From: DASRDZ01 sp035652335
GTDB lineage: Bacteria; Chloroflexota; Dormibacteria; Aeolococcales; Aeolococcaceae
Direction of reading: 5' to 3'
Assembly (NCBI GenBank): GCA_035652335.1
Contig: DASRDZ010000005.1
Span: 17,915 to 81,914 of the forward strand
DNA: 64,000 nucleotides
Shown here: positions 33,409 to 42,162 of the stretch, in pieces
Numbering within the stretch: position 1 is the stretch's first letter
Layout: every line of letters starts with the position of its first letter
Notes under the pieces: generated by a model
Seen by the model: the letters and a program-made list of their open reading frames with translations, nothing else
The model's database searches: none
What the model was told of the DNA's origin: nothing
Program-made: the position numbers and the translations under genes

Positions 33409-35054
33409 ACCCCCTGCGCGGCGCGCGCAGCGCGGTGCTGCGCGCGCTGCCGCTGGCGCCGCTGGCCGGCGTCGTCGCCTACGCGGTGGTGCTGGCGCAG
33501 CGCGTCCCCTCGCTGGTCACCGACACCGCGACCAGCGACTCGGTGGGGCCGATGGTGATCGCCGAGTCGCTGCCCTCGACGCATCCGGGCAGCGTGGTGT
33601 CGATGGGCAACGCCGCGCACTACACGACGCTCTGGTTCGACGAGCTGACGCGCTCGCTGCCGGGCCATCGCGAGATCTGGCAGGCGATGCCGTTCGTGCT
33701 CTCGCTGCTTGGCCTGCTGCTGCTCGCATTCACGGTGCAACGGCTGCGCGGCTGGCGGGCGGCGCTGATCACGCTCGGCATCGGCATCGCCACGCCGCCG
33801 CTCCTGCTGGTGCCGCTGCTGGCGCAGGCCTACCACTCGACCACCTTCGTCAACGGGATCGTGCTGGCTGCGCTGCTCGTCTGGCTCTGCCGCAGGCCGC
33901 GTGTCACCGCGCCGCACGTCGTGGTGGTGGTGTCGCTGGCGGCCGTCGTCACCGGGCTCGACGTCGCCTCGGACCCGCTGCTGCTGGTGACGGGTGTGGC
34001 GCCGTTCGTCGCGGCGGCGGTGCTCGTCCTGTGGAGGCATCGCGTGCGGCGCGCGGCGGAGGTCCTGGTGGCCGTCGGCGGCGCGGCCGCGGTGGCGCTG
34101 GTGACGGCGGGTGTGACCGCGCTGGTGATGCGGCACGTGGGGTACCAGGTGATCGGGCTGCCGCTGCAGGTCGCCTCGCCGTCGCGGGCGAACGCGAACC
34201 TGACGCTGCTTGGACATCTGGTGCTGGACATGGGCAATGGCCGGCTTGGGCTCAGCAACCTGGGCGACCTGGGCGTGCTCCGGCTGGTGTGCGGAGTCCT
34301 GGTCGTCGTCGGGGTGTGCGTGCCGGTCTGGGTTGTCCTGCGTTTCGCGATCTCGCCCAGACGAAGAAGCCCTTCCGCGCAAGCAGAGATCCCCCGTCGC
34401 AGCGACGGAGGCGACGCCGACCTCGCGCGCGACGCGTTCCTCACCTTCTGGGCCGCCACCGCCGTCTTCCTCGTCCTCGCCTTCGTCGCCACCACCCTCG
34501 CCCTCGACACCAACTCGATCCGCTACCTCCCGCCGCTCTTCTACTCCGTCGCCGCCACCGTCCCCTTCGTCCGCCGGCAGGGCGCCGCAGCCCTGGCCGT
34601 CGCGTTCGTCGGGGTCACCGGCGCCGTCCTGCTCAGCCGCGCCCAGCTCGAAGCCGACTTCAACGTCGCCCCCCAGGACGCGCAGCCGCTCATCGCCCTG
34701 CTGGAGCAGCATGGCCTGCACCACGGCTACGCGGGCTACTGGCAGGCCAACCTGCTCACCTGGGAGAGCGGCGGCGCCGTCCAGAGCCGCGCGGTGCAGC
34801 AGTCAGCGGAGTGCAGGGCGCAGCAGCCGGGATGGTTCTGCCCGTATCCCATCTTCACCGTCAGCGACTGGTACGCGCCGCAGGGCGGACCGACCTTCGT
34901 CATCCGCGAGCACGACGGCGCCTTCGTTCCCGATCCACCACCCAGCACACCGGCGCCGAGCGCCGTGTATCACGTCGACCGTTTCGACGTGTACGTGTAC
35001 ACCCAGGACATCGGCGCCGCGGCGGCGGCGGAGACCGCTGGCTGGGCCGGCTGA
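33405..35054 (+). CDS. Polytopic membrane protein of unknown function
   Basis: 549 aa starting at GTG 33405 (GTGA with ahcY). About ten helices, then a cytoplasmic-type insert rich in Arg/Ser (SPRRRSPSAQAEIPRRSDGG), more helices and a soluble C-terminal part with PIFTVSDWY and VYHVDRFDVYVYTQD. It may be a GT-C-like transferase of the envelope. Its last 85 bases overlap the 3' end of the convergent gene at 34970. Confidence 0.6.
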   Translation: MNPLRGARSAVLRALPLAPLAGVVAYAVVLAQRVPSLVTDTATSDSVGPMVIAESLPSTHPGSVVSMGNAAHYTTLWFDELTRSLPGHREIWQAMPFVLSLLGLLLLAFTVQRLRGWRAALITLGIGIATPPLLLVPLLAQAYHSTTFVNGIVLAALLVWLCRRPRVTAPHVVVVVSLAAVVTGLDVASDPLLLVTGVAPFVAAAVLVLWRHRVRRAAEVLVAVGGAAAVALVTAGVTALVMRHVGYQVIGLPLQVASPSRANANLTLLGHLVLDMGNGRLGLSNLGDLGVLRLVCGVLVVVGVCVPVWVVLRFAISPRRRSPSAQAEIPRRSDGGDADLARDAFLTFWAATAVFLVLAFVATTLALDTNSIRYLPPLFYSVAATVPFVRRQGAAALAVAFVGVTGAVLLSRAQLEADFNVAPQDAQPLIALLEQHGLHHGYAGYWQANLLTWESGGAVQSRAVQQSAECRAQQPGWFCPYPIFTVSDWYAPQGGPTFVIREHDGAFVPDPPPSTPAPSAVYHVDRFDVYVYTQDIGAAAAAETAGWAG

Positions 35055-36775
35055 ACGTCCCACCACACGAACACTCCCTGGTCCTGCTCGGGCGGCCGTC
35101 CCACCACCGTGGTGAGCAGCTGCACCATCTCGTCCTCGTGCGCCCAGGGTGCGACGACGACGACCGACGTCCGCCAGTGGCGCAGGTCGTCGCGCATCGC
35201 CGCCAGCACCGCGTCGGTCAGCGCGGGGGCACCGGCGCTGTTGCCGATGTCGACGATCGCCTGCGACAGGGGACGCAGGATGGGGCCGGTGAGGTGGTCG
35301 TCGGACTTCGCAGGGTCGGGCTGCAGGAAGTAGCCGGAGGGGACGCGGAAGCGCATCCCGCCGACCACCTGCCAGACCTCCGCCGATGCGATCGCCGGAT
35401 GGTTGACGAACGGCGCAACCAGCACGCTGGCACCCTCGGGGATGCGCTGCTGGTCGCCGGTGGCCGCGAAGAACGCGGGGTCGTCGTGCGGTGCCGCGAG
35501 GAAGTGGACGGTGGGGAGGAGCAGCACAGCCGTGGCGGCGAGGCCCGCCGCGCCCACCGCCAGAACGCGGCCGCCCGAGCGCAGCATGTGGTCGACGAAC
35601 AGCGCCAGCAGCATTGCGGCCACCAGGAAGGCGTAGAGCATCACCCGCGCCGGGATGATGTTGCTGAACACCGGCAGGTGCTCGAAGATCGCCCAGGGCA
35701 GCGGGATGTGCGTCGAGTGGCCGAGGATGTGCAGAGTCGGGCCCATCGACAGCACCACCGCGACGGCTCCGGCCACCGCCGTCACGCGCACCCAGACGAG
35801 CCGGCGGAAGCGCCACAGGGTATAGGCCAGGATGAGCAGGAACGGCAGCGACAGGTAGCCGTTCTGCTCGGCGCCGTTGCCGCTGAAGTGGCTGACGGCG
35901 CGCTGCGCCAGGCCGGGGTCGACCTGCTGCACGCCGGTGGGGACGACGAAGCTGAGCAGGTCGCTGCTGAAGCCGCCGGGATGCTGGAAGGTGCCGGAGA
36001 GGTGGTGCGGGCCGAGGAACTGCACGTACAGCAGCGGTGCGCCGAGCGCCAGCACCATCGCCGCGGCGACGCCGAGGGCGCGGGCGACGTGGGGCAGCGC
36101 GGCGCGCCAGCGGTCGCGGTGCATCGCCGCCAGGGTGAGCACCCCCACCAGGGCCATGATCGCCGAGGTGGCCAGGATCTCCTCGGTGAGGTAGAGCTGC
36201 ACCACGGCGAGCAGGCCGAGCAGCAGCCCCGCGCGCAGCGGCGAGAGACGGCGCCGCACCAGCACCTCGTCGAGCGCGAGCAGGAAGAGGGGAGGGATGA
36301 AGGCGAGCGTCAGGTTGACGTGGCCGAGGGAGTGCGCCGTCATGTACGGCGAGAAGCCGTAGAGGAGGCCGCCGGCGAAGGCTGCGGAACGCCGCGGCAC
36401 CCAGCGCCGGATGGCGAGGTAGGCGCACCACGCGGAGAGCGCCAGTGCGGCGGTGGCGACGACGTCGTAAGCGACGTAGGGACCGGCGGCGAGGGCGACC
36501 GGCCATGACGCGACAGCGGCCAACGGCTGCGAGGTCTGCCAGGCAAGGTTGATGCCGTCGGGATAGTTGAGGAAGTCGCTGAGCATCGGGTTGTTGCCGT
36601 GGCTCAGCGCGTGCTGGATCCAGGCGTAGTACCAGATCGTCGCCTCGGGGTCCCCGTGGCCGCCGACGGTGAGATGGCGCGGGTCGGCCCAGGCCTCGTG
36701 GAAGAGCAGCACGGCCAGCGCCGTATATGCCAGGAGTGGCAGCAACGCCAGGGCTGCGCGGCGCAGGGTGCTCAG
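34970..36775 (-). CDS. Polytopic membrane protein, GT-C/YfhO-like
   Basis: 601 aa. Early loop LTVGGHGDPEATIWYYAWIQHALSHGNNP and SDFLNYPDGINL, then about eleven helices, then a C-terminal soluble domain of about 150 residues. GT-C fold is likely, acceptor unknown. The start appears to be CTG 36775, overlapping the lipoprotein stop as CTGA; the next in-frame codons are TTG and GTG inside the first helix. It converges with and overlaps the 33405 gene. Confidence 0.6.
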   Translation of the reverse strand: MSTLRRAALALLPLLAYTALAVLLFHEAWADPRHLTVGGHGDPEATIWYYAWIQHALSHGNNPMLSDFLNYPDGINLAWQTSQPLAAVASWPVALAAGPYVAYDVVATAALALSAWCAYLAIRRWVPRRSAAFAGGLLYGFSPYMTAHSLGHVNLTLAFIPPLFLLALDEVLVRRRLSPLRAGLLLGLLAVVQLYLTEEILATSAIMALVGVLTLAAMHRDRWRAALPHVARALGVAAAMVLALGAPLLYVQFLGPHHLSGTFQHPGGFSSDLLSFVVPTGVQQVDPGLAQRAVSHFSGNGAEQNGYLSLPFLLILAYTLWRFRRLVWVRVTAVAGAVAVVLSMGPTLHILGHSTHIPLPWAIFEHLPVFSNIIPARVMLYAFLVAAMLLALFVDHMLRSGGRVLAVGAAGLAATAVLLLPTVHFLAAPHDDPAFFAATGDQQRIPEGASVLVAPFVNHPAIASAEVWQVVGGMRFRVPSGYFLQPDPAKSDDHLTGPILRPLSQAIVDIGNSAGAPALTDAVLAAMRDDLRHWRTSVVVVAPWAHEDEMVQLLTTVVGRPPEQDQGVFVWWDVQPAQPAVSAAAAAPMSWVYTYTSKRST

Positions 36776-37200
36776 GCCGCGCCCACCGTGACGCTCCAGC
36801 CGCAGCCGCCCGCCTCCTGGAACCGCCAGGTCCCCGCGCCCAGGGTGACGGTGGCGCGGTCCTGCCGCGTGTCGGAGGGCTGGAGCTGGACGCCGCCGAC
36901 GACCTGCTGGGTGCTGCCGTCGTCGGCGACGAGGTTGATGCTGACCACGCAGCCCGGCGACTGCGTCGCGCCCTTGAGGACGTAGTCGACGGCGTAGCTG
37001 CCCGGCTGCGCGACGCTGAACGACGGGCTCGAGCTCTCGCCCTGCGCCTCGTAGTGGAAGGGGAGCGAGCCGGTGGGCGCGGCGGTGCTCGACTGCGTCG
37101 CGGTGCCGCCGCTCGACGGCGTGCCCGACGAGCTGCACGCCGCCAGCAGCAGCCCGGCGCCGGCGGCGACCAGGCTGAGGGCGGAGCGCTGCGTCTGCAT
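36772..37200 (-). CDS. Putative lipoprotein
   Basis: 142 aa. A lipobox LLAAC at residues 18-22 after a hydrophobic stretch, then a Ser/Thr/Gly-rich linker and a beta-rich domain with two cysteines (SPGCVVSIN and GGCGWSVTV). Probably an anchored extracytoplasmic protein. It precedes the GT-C-like gene by a CTGA overlap. A GAGAAT element 11 bases before the ATG could be its -10. Confidence 0.6.
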   Translation of the reverse strand: MQTQRSALSLVAAGAGLLLAACSSSGTPSSGGTATQSSTAAPTGSLPFHYEAQGESSSPSFSVAQPGSYAVDYVLKGATQSPGCVVSINLVADDGSTQQVVGGVQLQPSDTRQDRATVTLGAGTWRFQEAGGCGWSVTVGAA

Positions 37201-37235
37201 GGGCGGCCCGCATTCTCGCAGACGCCGCGCGCGGC

Positions 37236-38822
37236 TCACGGCGACAGCACCGTCGTCTCGCCGGCCCCGCCCGCGAGCACGTGGAAGCCGCACCCGGCCA
37301 GCCGCGCCCGGTCGCCCGCGCCGCCGGCGACGTTCTCCACGACGACGAAGCGCACGCCCGTCGCCCGCACGGCCGTCGCCAGCGCGCACGGCGCCGGGTC
37401 GGTGACGGTGAGCGACAGGCCGCCGACGCCCTGCGGCGAGGGCATCGGCGCCGCGCCGGGCAGCTCCGGGTCCTGGGAGGCCACCAGCTCGCCGGGGAAG
37501 ACCACCGGTGCCGGGTTGGCGGCCAGCCGGCCGGTGAAGGGGAGGGGCTCGTAGAGGTGCCAGGGGAGCACCAGGACCGCCTGGCCGTCCGCGCCGGCCT
37601 GGTCGAGGGCCGCGGCGGCCGCCTCCCAGTCGGCGGGGTAGGCGGCCGGTGCGGTCTCCTGCGGCAGCTCCCGCAGCTGGGTGACGCCGGCGGGGAGGAG
37701 GATCGCGGCGAGCATGGCGATGCCGAGCGCGGGCGCCTCCCGGCCGCGCGCCGCCGCCAGCGCCTCGGCGTCGAGCACCACCAGGGCGACCAGCCAGAGC
37801 GCCAGCCACTTCTGCGGCTCCCGGTACGCCGCCAGCAGGGGGACGTGCTCCGCGAGGGCGCCGGCGGCGCTCAGGCCCCACGACGTCGCCGTGGAGGCGC
37901 TGAGCAGGACGCCGAGGAGCCCGACGGCGAGCAGCCAGCGGCGCTGCGGCGAGCGCCAGGCGCCGAGCAGCGCCAGCCCCACCAGCACCGCCGCCGCCAG
38001 CGGCCACCAGCCCGTGCCGTCGCTGGCGACGGCGAAGCGGCCCGTCCCCTCCGCCCACTCGCCGTAGAGCCCGAGCAGCGAGGGGACCAGCCCGAAGCGC
38101 GGGTCGGGCACCGAGCGGTAGGCGGTGAAGTCGGCGACGCCCGCCCCCTGGAGCTGCTGGTACGTGCCCGCGCCCGAGCCCGCCGCGAAGCCCGCGATGC
38201 CGGGGATCAGCAGGAGGGCGGCCACTCCGGCGCCGACGGCCGTCCACCGCAGCAACGGCGGGGAGCGCCACGCCCGGGCGGCGATCACGGCGCCGATGGC
38301 GAGCACCGCCAGGATGCCCAGGAAGTTCGGGCTGAAGCTGACCGCAACCACCGCGCACAGCCCCGCGGCAAGCGCGGGTCGCAGGCCGGGCCGCGCCCGC
38401 AGCGCCTCCCACGCCGCCAGCCAGAGGAAGAGCAGCGCCGCGGCGCAGACCACCGCCCACTGCCCCTCGACGACGCGGTCGTAGGTCCAGGGGTTGAGCA
38501 TCCCCAGCAGGCCGCCGGCGCACTGGGCCCACCAGGGCAGCGCGCGCAGCAGCACCATCGGGCCCACCCCGGCCAGGACCAGCGCGAGGGCCACGACCGC
38601 GCGCCCGGTGGCGGCGCCGCCGAACCAGCTCGACGCGAGGTGCACCACGGCCGCGACGGGGGTGGTGAGGTTCCAGGGGACCGGGGCAGGGCGCGGCCCG
38701 AACACCGCGTCCGGCAGGAGCACGTAGCCGCCCCCGCCCATGCCGCGGAGCTGCACGGCGGTGAGCGCGGCGGGCACGAGGAGGACTCGCAGCCAGGCGC
38801 CGCGCGAGGTGGACGGCATCAC
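37236..38822 (-). CDS. Polytopic membrane protein, GT-C-like
   Basis: 528 aa; GTG 38822 or ATG 38819 could start it. Segments GMLNPWTYDRVVEGQWA and FSPNFLGILAV resemble the corresponding stretch of the large AftD-like protein at 43259 (VLNPYTLTSVGINPVFL), so it may be a shorter relative. C-terminal soluble domain includes VLVLPWHLYEPLPF, comparable to VLVLPADDFYQMPYTW in the AftD-like protein. Function is inferred as glycan transfer on the outer face. Confidence 0.6.
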   Translation of the reverse strand: MMPSTSRGAWLRVLLVPAALTAVQLRGMGGGGYVLLPDAVFGPRPAPVPWNLTTPVAAVVHLASSWFGGAATGRAVVALALVLAGVGPMVLLRALPWWAQCAGGLLGMLNPWTYDRVVEGQWAVVCAAALLFLWLAAWEALRARPGLRPALAAGLCAVVAVSFSPNFLGILAVLAIGAVIAARAWRSPPLLRWTAVGAGVAALLLIPGIAGFAAGSGAGTYQQLQGAGVADFTAYRSVPDPRFGLVPSLLGLYGEWAEGTGRFAVASDGTGWWPLAAAVLVGLALLGAWRSPQRRWLLAVGLLGVLLSASTATSWGLSAAGALAEHVPLLAAYREPQKWLALWLVALVVLDAEALAAARGREAPALGIAMLAAILLPAGVTQLRELPQETAPAAYPADWEAAAAALDQAGADGQAVLVLPWHLYEPLPFTGRLAANPAPVVFPGELVASQDPELPGAAPMPSPQGVGGLSLTVTDPAPCALATAVRATGVRFVVVENVAGGAGDRARLAGCGFHVLAGGAGETTVLSP

Positions 38823-38888
38823 CCGAGCGGGGTGTGCCGGCGGCCGCCGGGCCGGCCGATTGGGGCCGCCAGGCCGGCGAGTGCAACA

Positions 38889-38908
38889 GACGGAGCAAAC
38901 GCTCCGTC
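38889..38908. promoter_or_regulatory. Perfect 8-bp inverted repeat in the divergent intergenic region
   Basis: GACGGAGC, loop AAAC, GCTCCGTC. It lies between the divergent genes at 38822 and 39013, in the only gap here that is not packed with coding sequence. No T-run follows. It may be a bidirectional operator or an RNA hairpin. Confidence 0.4.
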
Positions 38909-39012
38909 CCTCTCACTGACGGCGGCGCTTGTCAACTTGTGGTCTTTGGCTCGTCTGTGCTGATGCGATGACCACAGGGGATGGTACGGCGTCGCGACCA
39001 AGGAGGACGGGG

Positions 39013-39966
39013 ATGCGGGGCAGCGCACTGGCGGGCGCCAGCGACAGACCGGGCCGGCTCGCCCGCCGTCTGGCCGGCTGGCTTCTCGCCGGCATCGCCC
39101 TCGGCGCCGTCGCCGTGGGCGGGACGCTGCTCCCCTCGGCGCCGGTCGCGACCACCTGCCAGCCGGGCTACAGCGCGCAGGGCGGCGGCGCGGTGTGCCC
39201 CGCGGTGTCGGCATCGGCCGGCTACTGGCTGGCCGGCGGCGACGGCGGCGTGTTCAGCTTCGGCGGGGCGCAGTACCACGGCTCGGCGGCGGGGCAGCGG
39301 CTGGCCGCACGCGTGGTGGGCGTCGCCCCGGTTGGCGGGGGCGGCGGCTACTGGCTCGCGGCCGCGGACGGCGGCGTCTTCAGCTACGGCGGCGCCGGCT
39401 TCCACGGGTCGCTGGCGGGACGGCGGCTCAACGCGCCGGTGGTCGGCATCGCCGCCACCGCGGACGGCGGCGGCTACTGGCTGGTCGCCTCCGACGGCGG
39501 CGTCTTCACCTTCGGCGACGCGGCGTACCACGGCTCGATGGCCGGCACCCGGCTGAACGCCCCGGTGGTCGGCATGGCGGCCACGCCCGACGGCGGCGGC
39601 TACTGGCTGGTGGCGGCGGACGGCGGCGTCTTCGCCTTCGGCGACGCCCCCTTCCACGGCTCCCTGGCCGGGCAGCGGCTCAACCGCCCGGTGGTGGGAG
39701 TTGCGGCCACCCTCGGCGGGAACGGGTACTGGCTGGTGGCGGCCGACGGCGGCGTCTTCAGCTACGGCGACGCGCCCTTCGAGGGCAGCGCGGCCGGCGA
39801 GCCGCTCAGCCGGCCGGTGGTGGGGATGACGGCCTCCCCCGGTGGCGCGGGCTACTGGCTGGTGGGCGCGGACGGCGGGGTGTTCGGCCACGGCGACGCG
39901 CCGTACCGCGGCGGGATGGCGGGGCAGCCGCTGGCCGCCCCGGTGGTCGGGATGACTGCGGGATGA
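39013..39966 (+). CDS. Membrane-anchored/secreted protein made only of 42-aa repeats
   Basis: 317 aa. A hydrophobic segment (residues 20-42) may be a signal anchor; then a short Cys-containing linker and six repeats of the GYWLVAADGGVFSFGDA type fill the rest. The repeats favour Val over Ile and His over Tyr (YHGSMAGTRLNAP), so they are a distinct subfamily. ATG 39013 has AAGGAGG 6 bases upstream, the best Shine-Dalgarno in the window. It sits just before the GT2-flippase-GT4 run. Confidence 0.8.
   Translation: MRGSALAGASDRPGRLARRLAGWLLAGIALGAVAVGGTLLPSAPVATTCQPGYSAQGGGAVCPAVSASAGYWLAGGDGGVFSFGGAQYHGSAAGQRLAARVVGVAPVGGGGGYWLAAADGGVFSYGGAGFHGSLAGRRLNAPVVGIAATADGGGYWLVASDGGVFTFGDAAYHGSMAGTRLNAPVVGMAATPDGGGYWLVAADGGVFAFGDAPFHGSLAGQRLNRPVVGVAATLGGNGYWLVAADGGVFSYGDAPFEGSAAGEPLSRPVVGMTASPGGAGYWLVGADGGVFGHGDAPYRGGMAGQPLAAPVVGMTAG
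39220..39963 (+). repeat. Array of six 42-aa repeats in the stand-alone repeat protein
   Basis: Six units from GYWLAGGDGG to the terminal VVGMTAG. A distinct subfamily with no partner domain. Confidence 0.88.
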
Positions 39967-39997
39967 GATCAGGCGAAGGGAATGGAGGACTGAAGGG

Positions 39998-40864
39998 ATG
40001 ACCGCGTTGCCCGTCGAGGCAGCCGTCGTCGCCGAACGGGGGGCGAGAGGGCTGGTCGAGATCGAACTGGTCGGACTTGGTCCGACGTCACGGCCCCGCC
40101 TCTCGGTGGTGGTTCCCGCCTACCACGAGAGGGCCAGCATCGCCGCCAACCTGGCGCGCCTGGTCGAGGCGCTCGACGCCACCACACTGAGCTGGGAGGT
40201 GATCGTCGTCGTCGACGGCGACCGCGAGACCTACCTGGCCGCGCTGCGCGACCGCGACCCGCGCGTCCAGGTCTACGGCTACGAGTCCAACCGGGGCAAG
40301 GGCTTCGCGCTGCGCTTCGGCATGTCGAAGGCGAGCGGCGACCTGGTCACCTTCATCGACTCCGACATGGAGATCTCCCCCGACGAGATCGGCCGCATGG
40401 CCGCGCTGCTCGACCTCTACCACGCCGACGTCGTCGTCGGCAGCAAGCGCCATCCCCTCAGCGAGGTGCAGTACCCGTGGCTGCGGCGGCTGCAGTCGGC
40501 GGGCTACCAGATGCTGGTGCGCCTGCTCTTCCGGGTGCGCGTTCGCGACACCCAGACCGGGCTCAAGATGATGCGCCGGGAGGTGGCCCTGCGCGTGCTC
40601 GGGGCGGCGCTGGTGAAGCGCTTCGCCTTCGACCTGGAGCTGCTCGCCCTGGCCCGGCACTTCGGCTTCCGCCGCATCATCGAGGCGCCGGTGAGGATCA
40701 CCTACGCCTTCGCCAGCACCACCAACCTGCGCTCGGTCGTCTGGGTGCTGCTCGACACCCTGGCGATCTTCTACCGCCTGCGCCTGCGCCGCACCTACGA
40801 CCGTGGCAACCTCGGCATGGTCGCCCTGCTCGCGGCCCTGCCCGCGATCCTGGGGGCCGACTGA
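39998..40864 (+). CDS. Family 2 glycosyltransferase (dolichyl-phosphate sugar synthase-like)
   Basis: 288 aa. LSVVVPAYHERASIAANLARLVEAL, VIVVVDGDRETY, NRGKGFALRFGMSKASGDLVTFIDSDMEIS, and RDTQTGLKMMRRE, which is the DPM1/DPG synthase-like pattern. It likely attaches a hexose to polyprenyl phosphate on the inner leaflet. The gene begins 31 bases after the repeat protein, with a GGAGG-like ribosome site. It is followed by a flippase gene, giving a plausible make-and-flip pair. Confidence 0.85.
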   Translation: MTALPVEAAVVAERGARGLVEIELVGLGPTSRPRLSVVVPAYHERASIAANLARLVEALDATTLSWEVIVVVDGDRETYLAALRDRDPRVQVYGYESNRGKGFALRFGMSKASGDLVTFIDSDMEISPDEIGRMAALLDLYHADVVVGSKRHPLSEVQYPWLRRLQSAGYQMLVRLLFRVRVRDTQTGLKMMRREVALRVLGAALVKRFAFDLELLALARHFGFRRIIEAPVRITYAFASTTNLRSVVWVLLDTLAIFYRLRLRRTYDRGNLGMVALLAALPAILGAD

Positions 40865-40866
40865 GC

Positions 40867-42162
40867 ATGGCGGTCCGCGCGATGGAGGCGCCGGCGACGA
40901 ACGGCGCGTCGGAGACACGGCACGCCGCGCGGGCCGCTGGGCTGCTCGCCGCCACCGGCTTCGTCACCGGGGTGAGCAACTTCGCCTTCAACGTCCTGGT
41001 GGCGCGCAGCGGCGGGGTGGACAGCTTCGGCGGCACCGCCGCGCTGCTCTCGCTGGTCACCATCGCGGGCTTCATCGCCAGCGGCGTGCAGTACGCCATG
41101 GCCCGGCGCGCCGCCACCTGGGACGGTGCGCCCCGCCATCTCATCGCCGCCTCGGTGCGGCTGATGTGGCCCTGGGCGGTGTGCGTGCTGGCGGCCTGCG
41201 CCTCGGTGCGCCAGCTCGCCGGCTATCTCGGCGTGTCGACCACGCCGACGCTGCTGGTGATCGCGCTCTTCGTCGCCGTCCTGGCCGCGGCCCTCCCCGG
41301 CGGGGTGCTGATCGGGCGCCGCCGGTTCGGCCTGATCGCCGGGCTGAGCCTGGTCGGCGTCGCCGTCCGCCTCGCCGGCGGCGCGCTGCTGACGCGCAGC
41401 ATGGACGCGACCACCGGCGCGCTGCTGGCGTCGTTCCTGCCCTCGGCGCTGAGCGTCGTGGTGTTCCTCGTCTTCGCGCTCCGCATCGCCGCGATGCAGC
41501 GCACCGTGGAGTCGCGCAGCGCCGGCGAGATGAGCCAGGGCTTCACCTCGGAGAGCTTCACGGGGGCGCTCAGCTCGGCGGCGCTGTGGGCGCTCTGGGT
41601 GCTGCCGCTGGTGTTCGCCCGCCACCTCCTCGGCGACACCGTCAACGGGCGCTTCGCGGCCGCGCAGGTTCTGGCCAGTGGTGTCCTCTTCGTGACGGCC
41701 CCGGTGGCCACGGCCTTCTACCCCACCGTGGCGCGGCACCGCCAGTGGCGCACCGTCCTGGTCGGCGCCGCGGCGACGCTGGGGCTGGCGGGCACCGCCT
41801 CGATCGGCATGGCGGTGCTCGGTCCCGCGCTGATGGCCCACGTCTACGGCGCGGGCTTCGCGGTCAGCGGGCGGCTGCTCTTCGAGCTGGGGCTGTCGGC
41901 GGCAACGGTGTCGCTGGCGACGTACGCGGTGTGGACGTCGCGCGCGATGCGCCATCGCACCGGGCCGGTGGTGGCGGCGGTCGCCGTCGCGGCCACCGTC
42001 GAGCTGCTCGCCGGGGTCGCGCTCACCGTCAACGTCGAGGTGCTGGCGGCGCTGCCCTGCATCAGCCTGGTGATCGGCGGCGCCGCCGCGGTCCTCGCCG
42101 GCGCCCTGCGCCGGCCGGTGCGCCGTCCCGTCGTCGTGCTGCTGGGAGCGGACGAGGCGTGA
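40867..42162 (+). CDS. Oligosaccharide flippase-like membrane protein (MOP superfamily)
   Basis: 431 aa, ATG 40867 two bases after the GT2 stop. About twelve helices, opening with ATGFVTGVSNFAFNVLVARSGGVDSFGGTAALLS, the Wzx/polysaccharide exporter entry pattern with a duplicated half-repeat near residue 230. Probably flips lipid-linked sugar. Coupled to the next GT4 by GTGA. Confidence 0.75.
   Translation: MAVRAMEAPATNGASETRHAARAAGLLAATGFVTGVSNFAFNVLVARSGGVDSFGGTAALLSLVTIAGFIASGVQYAMARRAATWDGAPRHLIAASVRLMWPWAVCVLAACASVRQLAGYLGVSTTPTLLVIALFVAVLAAALPGGVLIGRRRFGLIAGLSLVGVAVRLAGGALLTRSMDATTGALLASFLPSALSVVVFLVFALRIAAMQRTVESRSAGEMSQGFTSESFTGALSSAALWALWVLPLVFARHLLGDTVNGRFAAAQVLASGVLFVTAPVATAFYPTVARHRQWRTVLVGAAATLGLAGTASIGMAVLGPALMAHVYGAGFAVSGRLLFELGLSAATVSLATYAVWTSRAMRHRTGPVVAAVAVAATVELLAGVALTVNVEVLAALPCISLVIGGAAAVLAGALRRPVRRPVVVLLGADEA

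Noticed and set aside
34370..34410. Possible REP-like element inside the 33405 membrane protein (CCGTCG-CAG-CGACGG)
   Set aside because: Only a 6-bp stem with one loop, and it encodes a normal cytoplasmic loop; not like the three long hairpins at 49998-50078.
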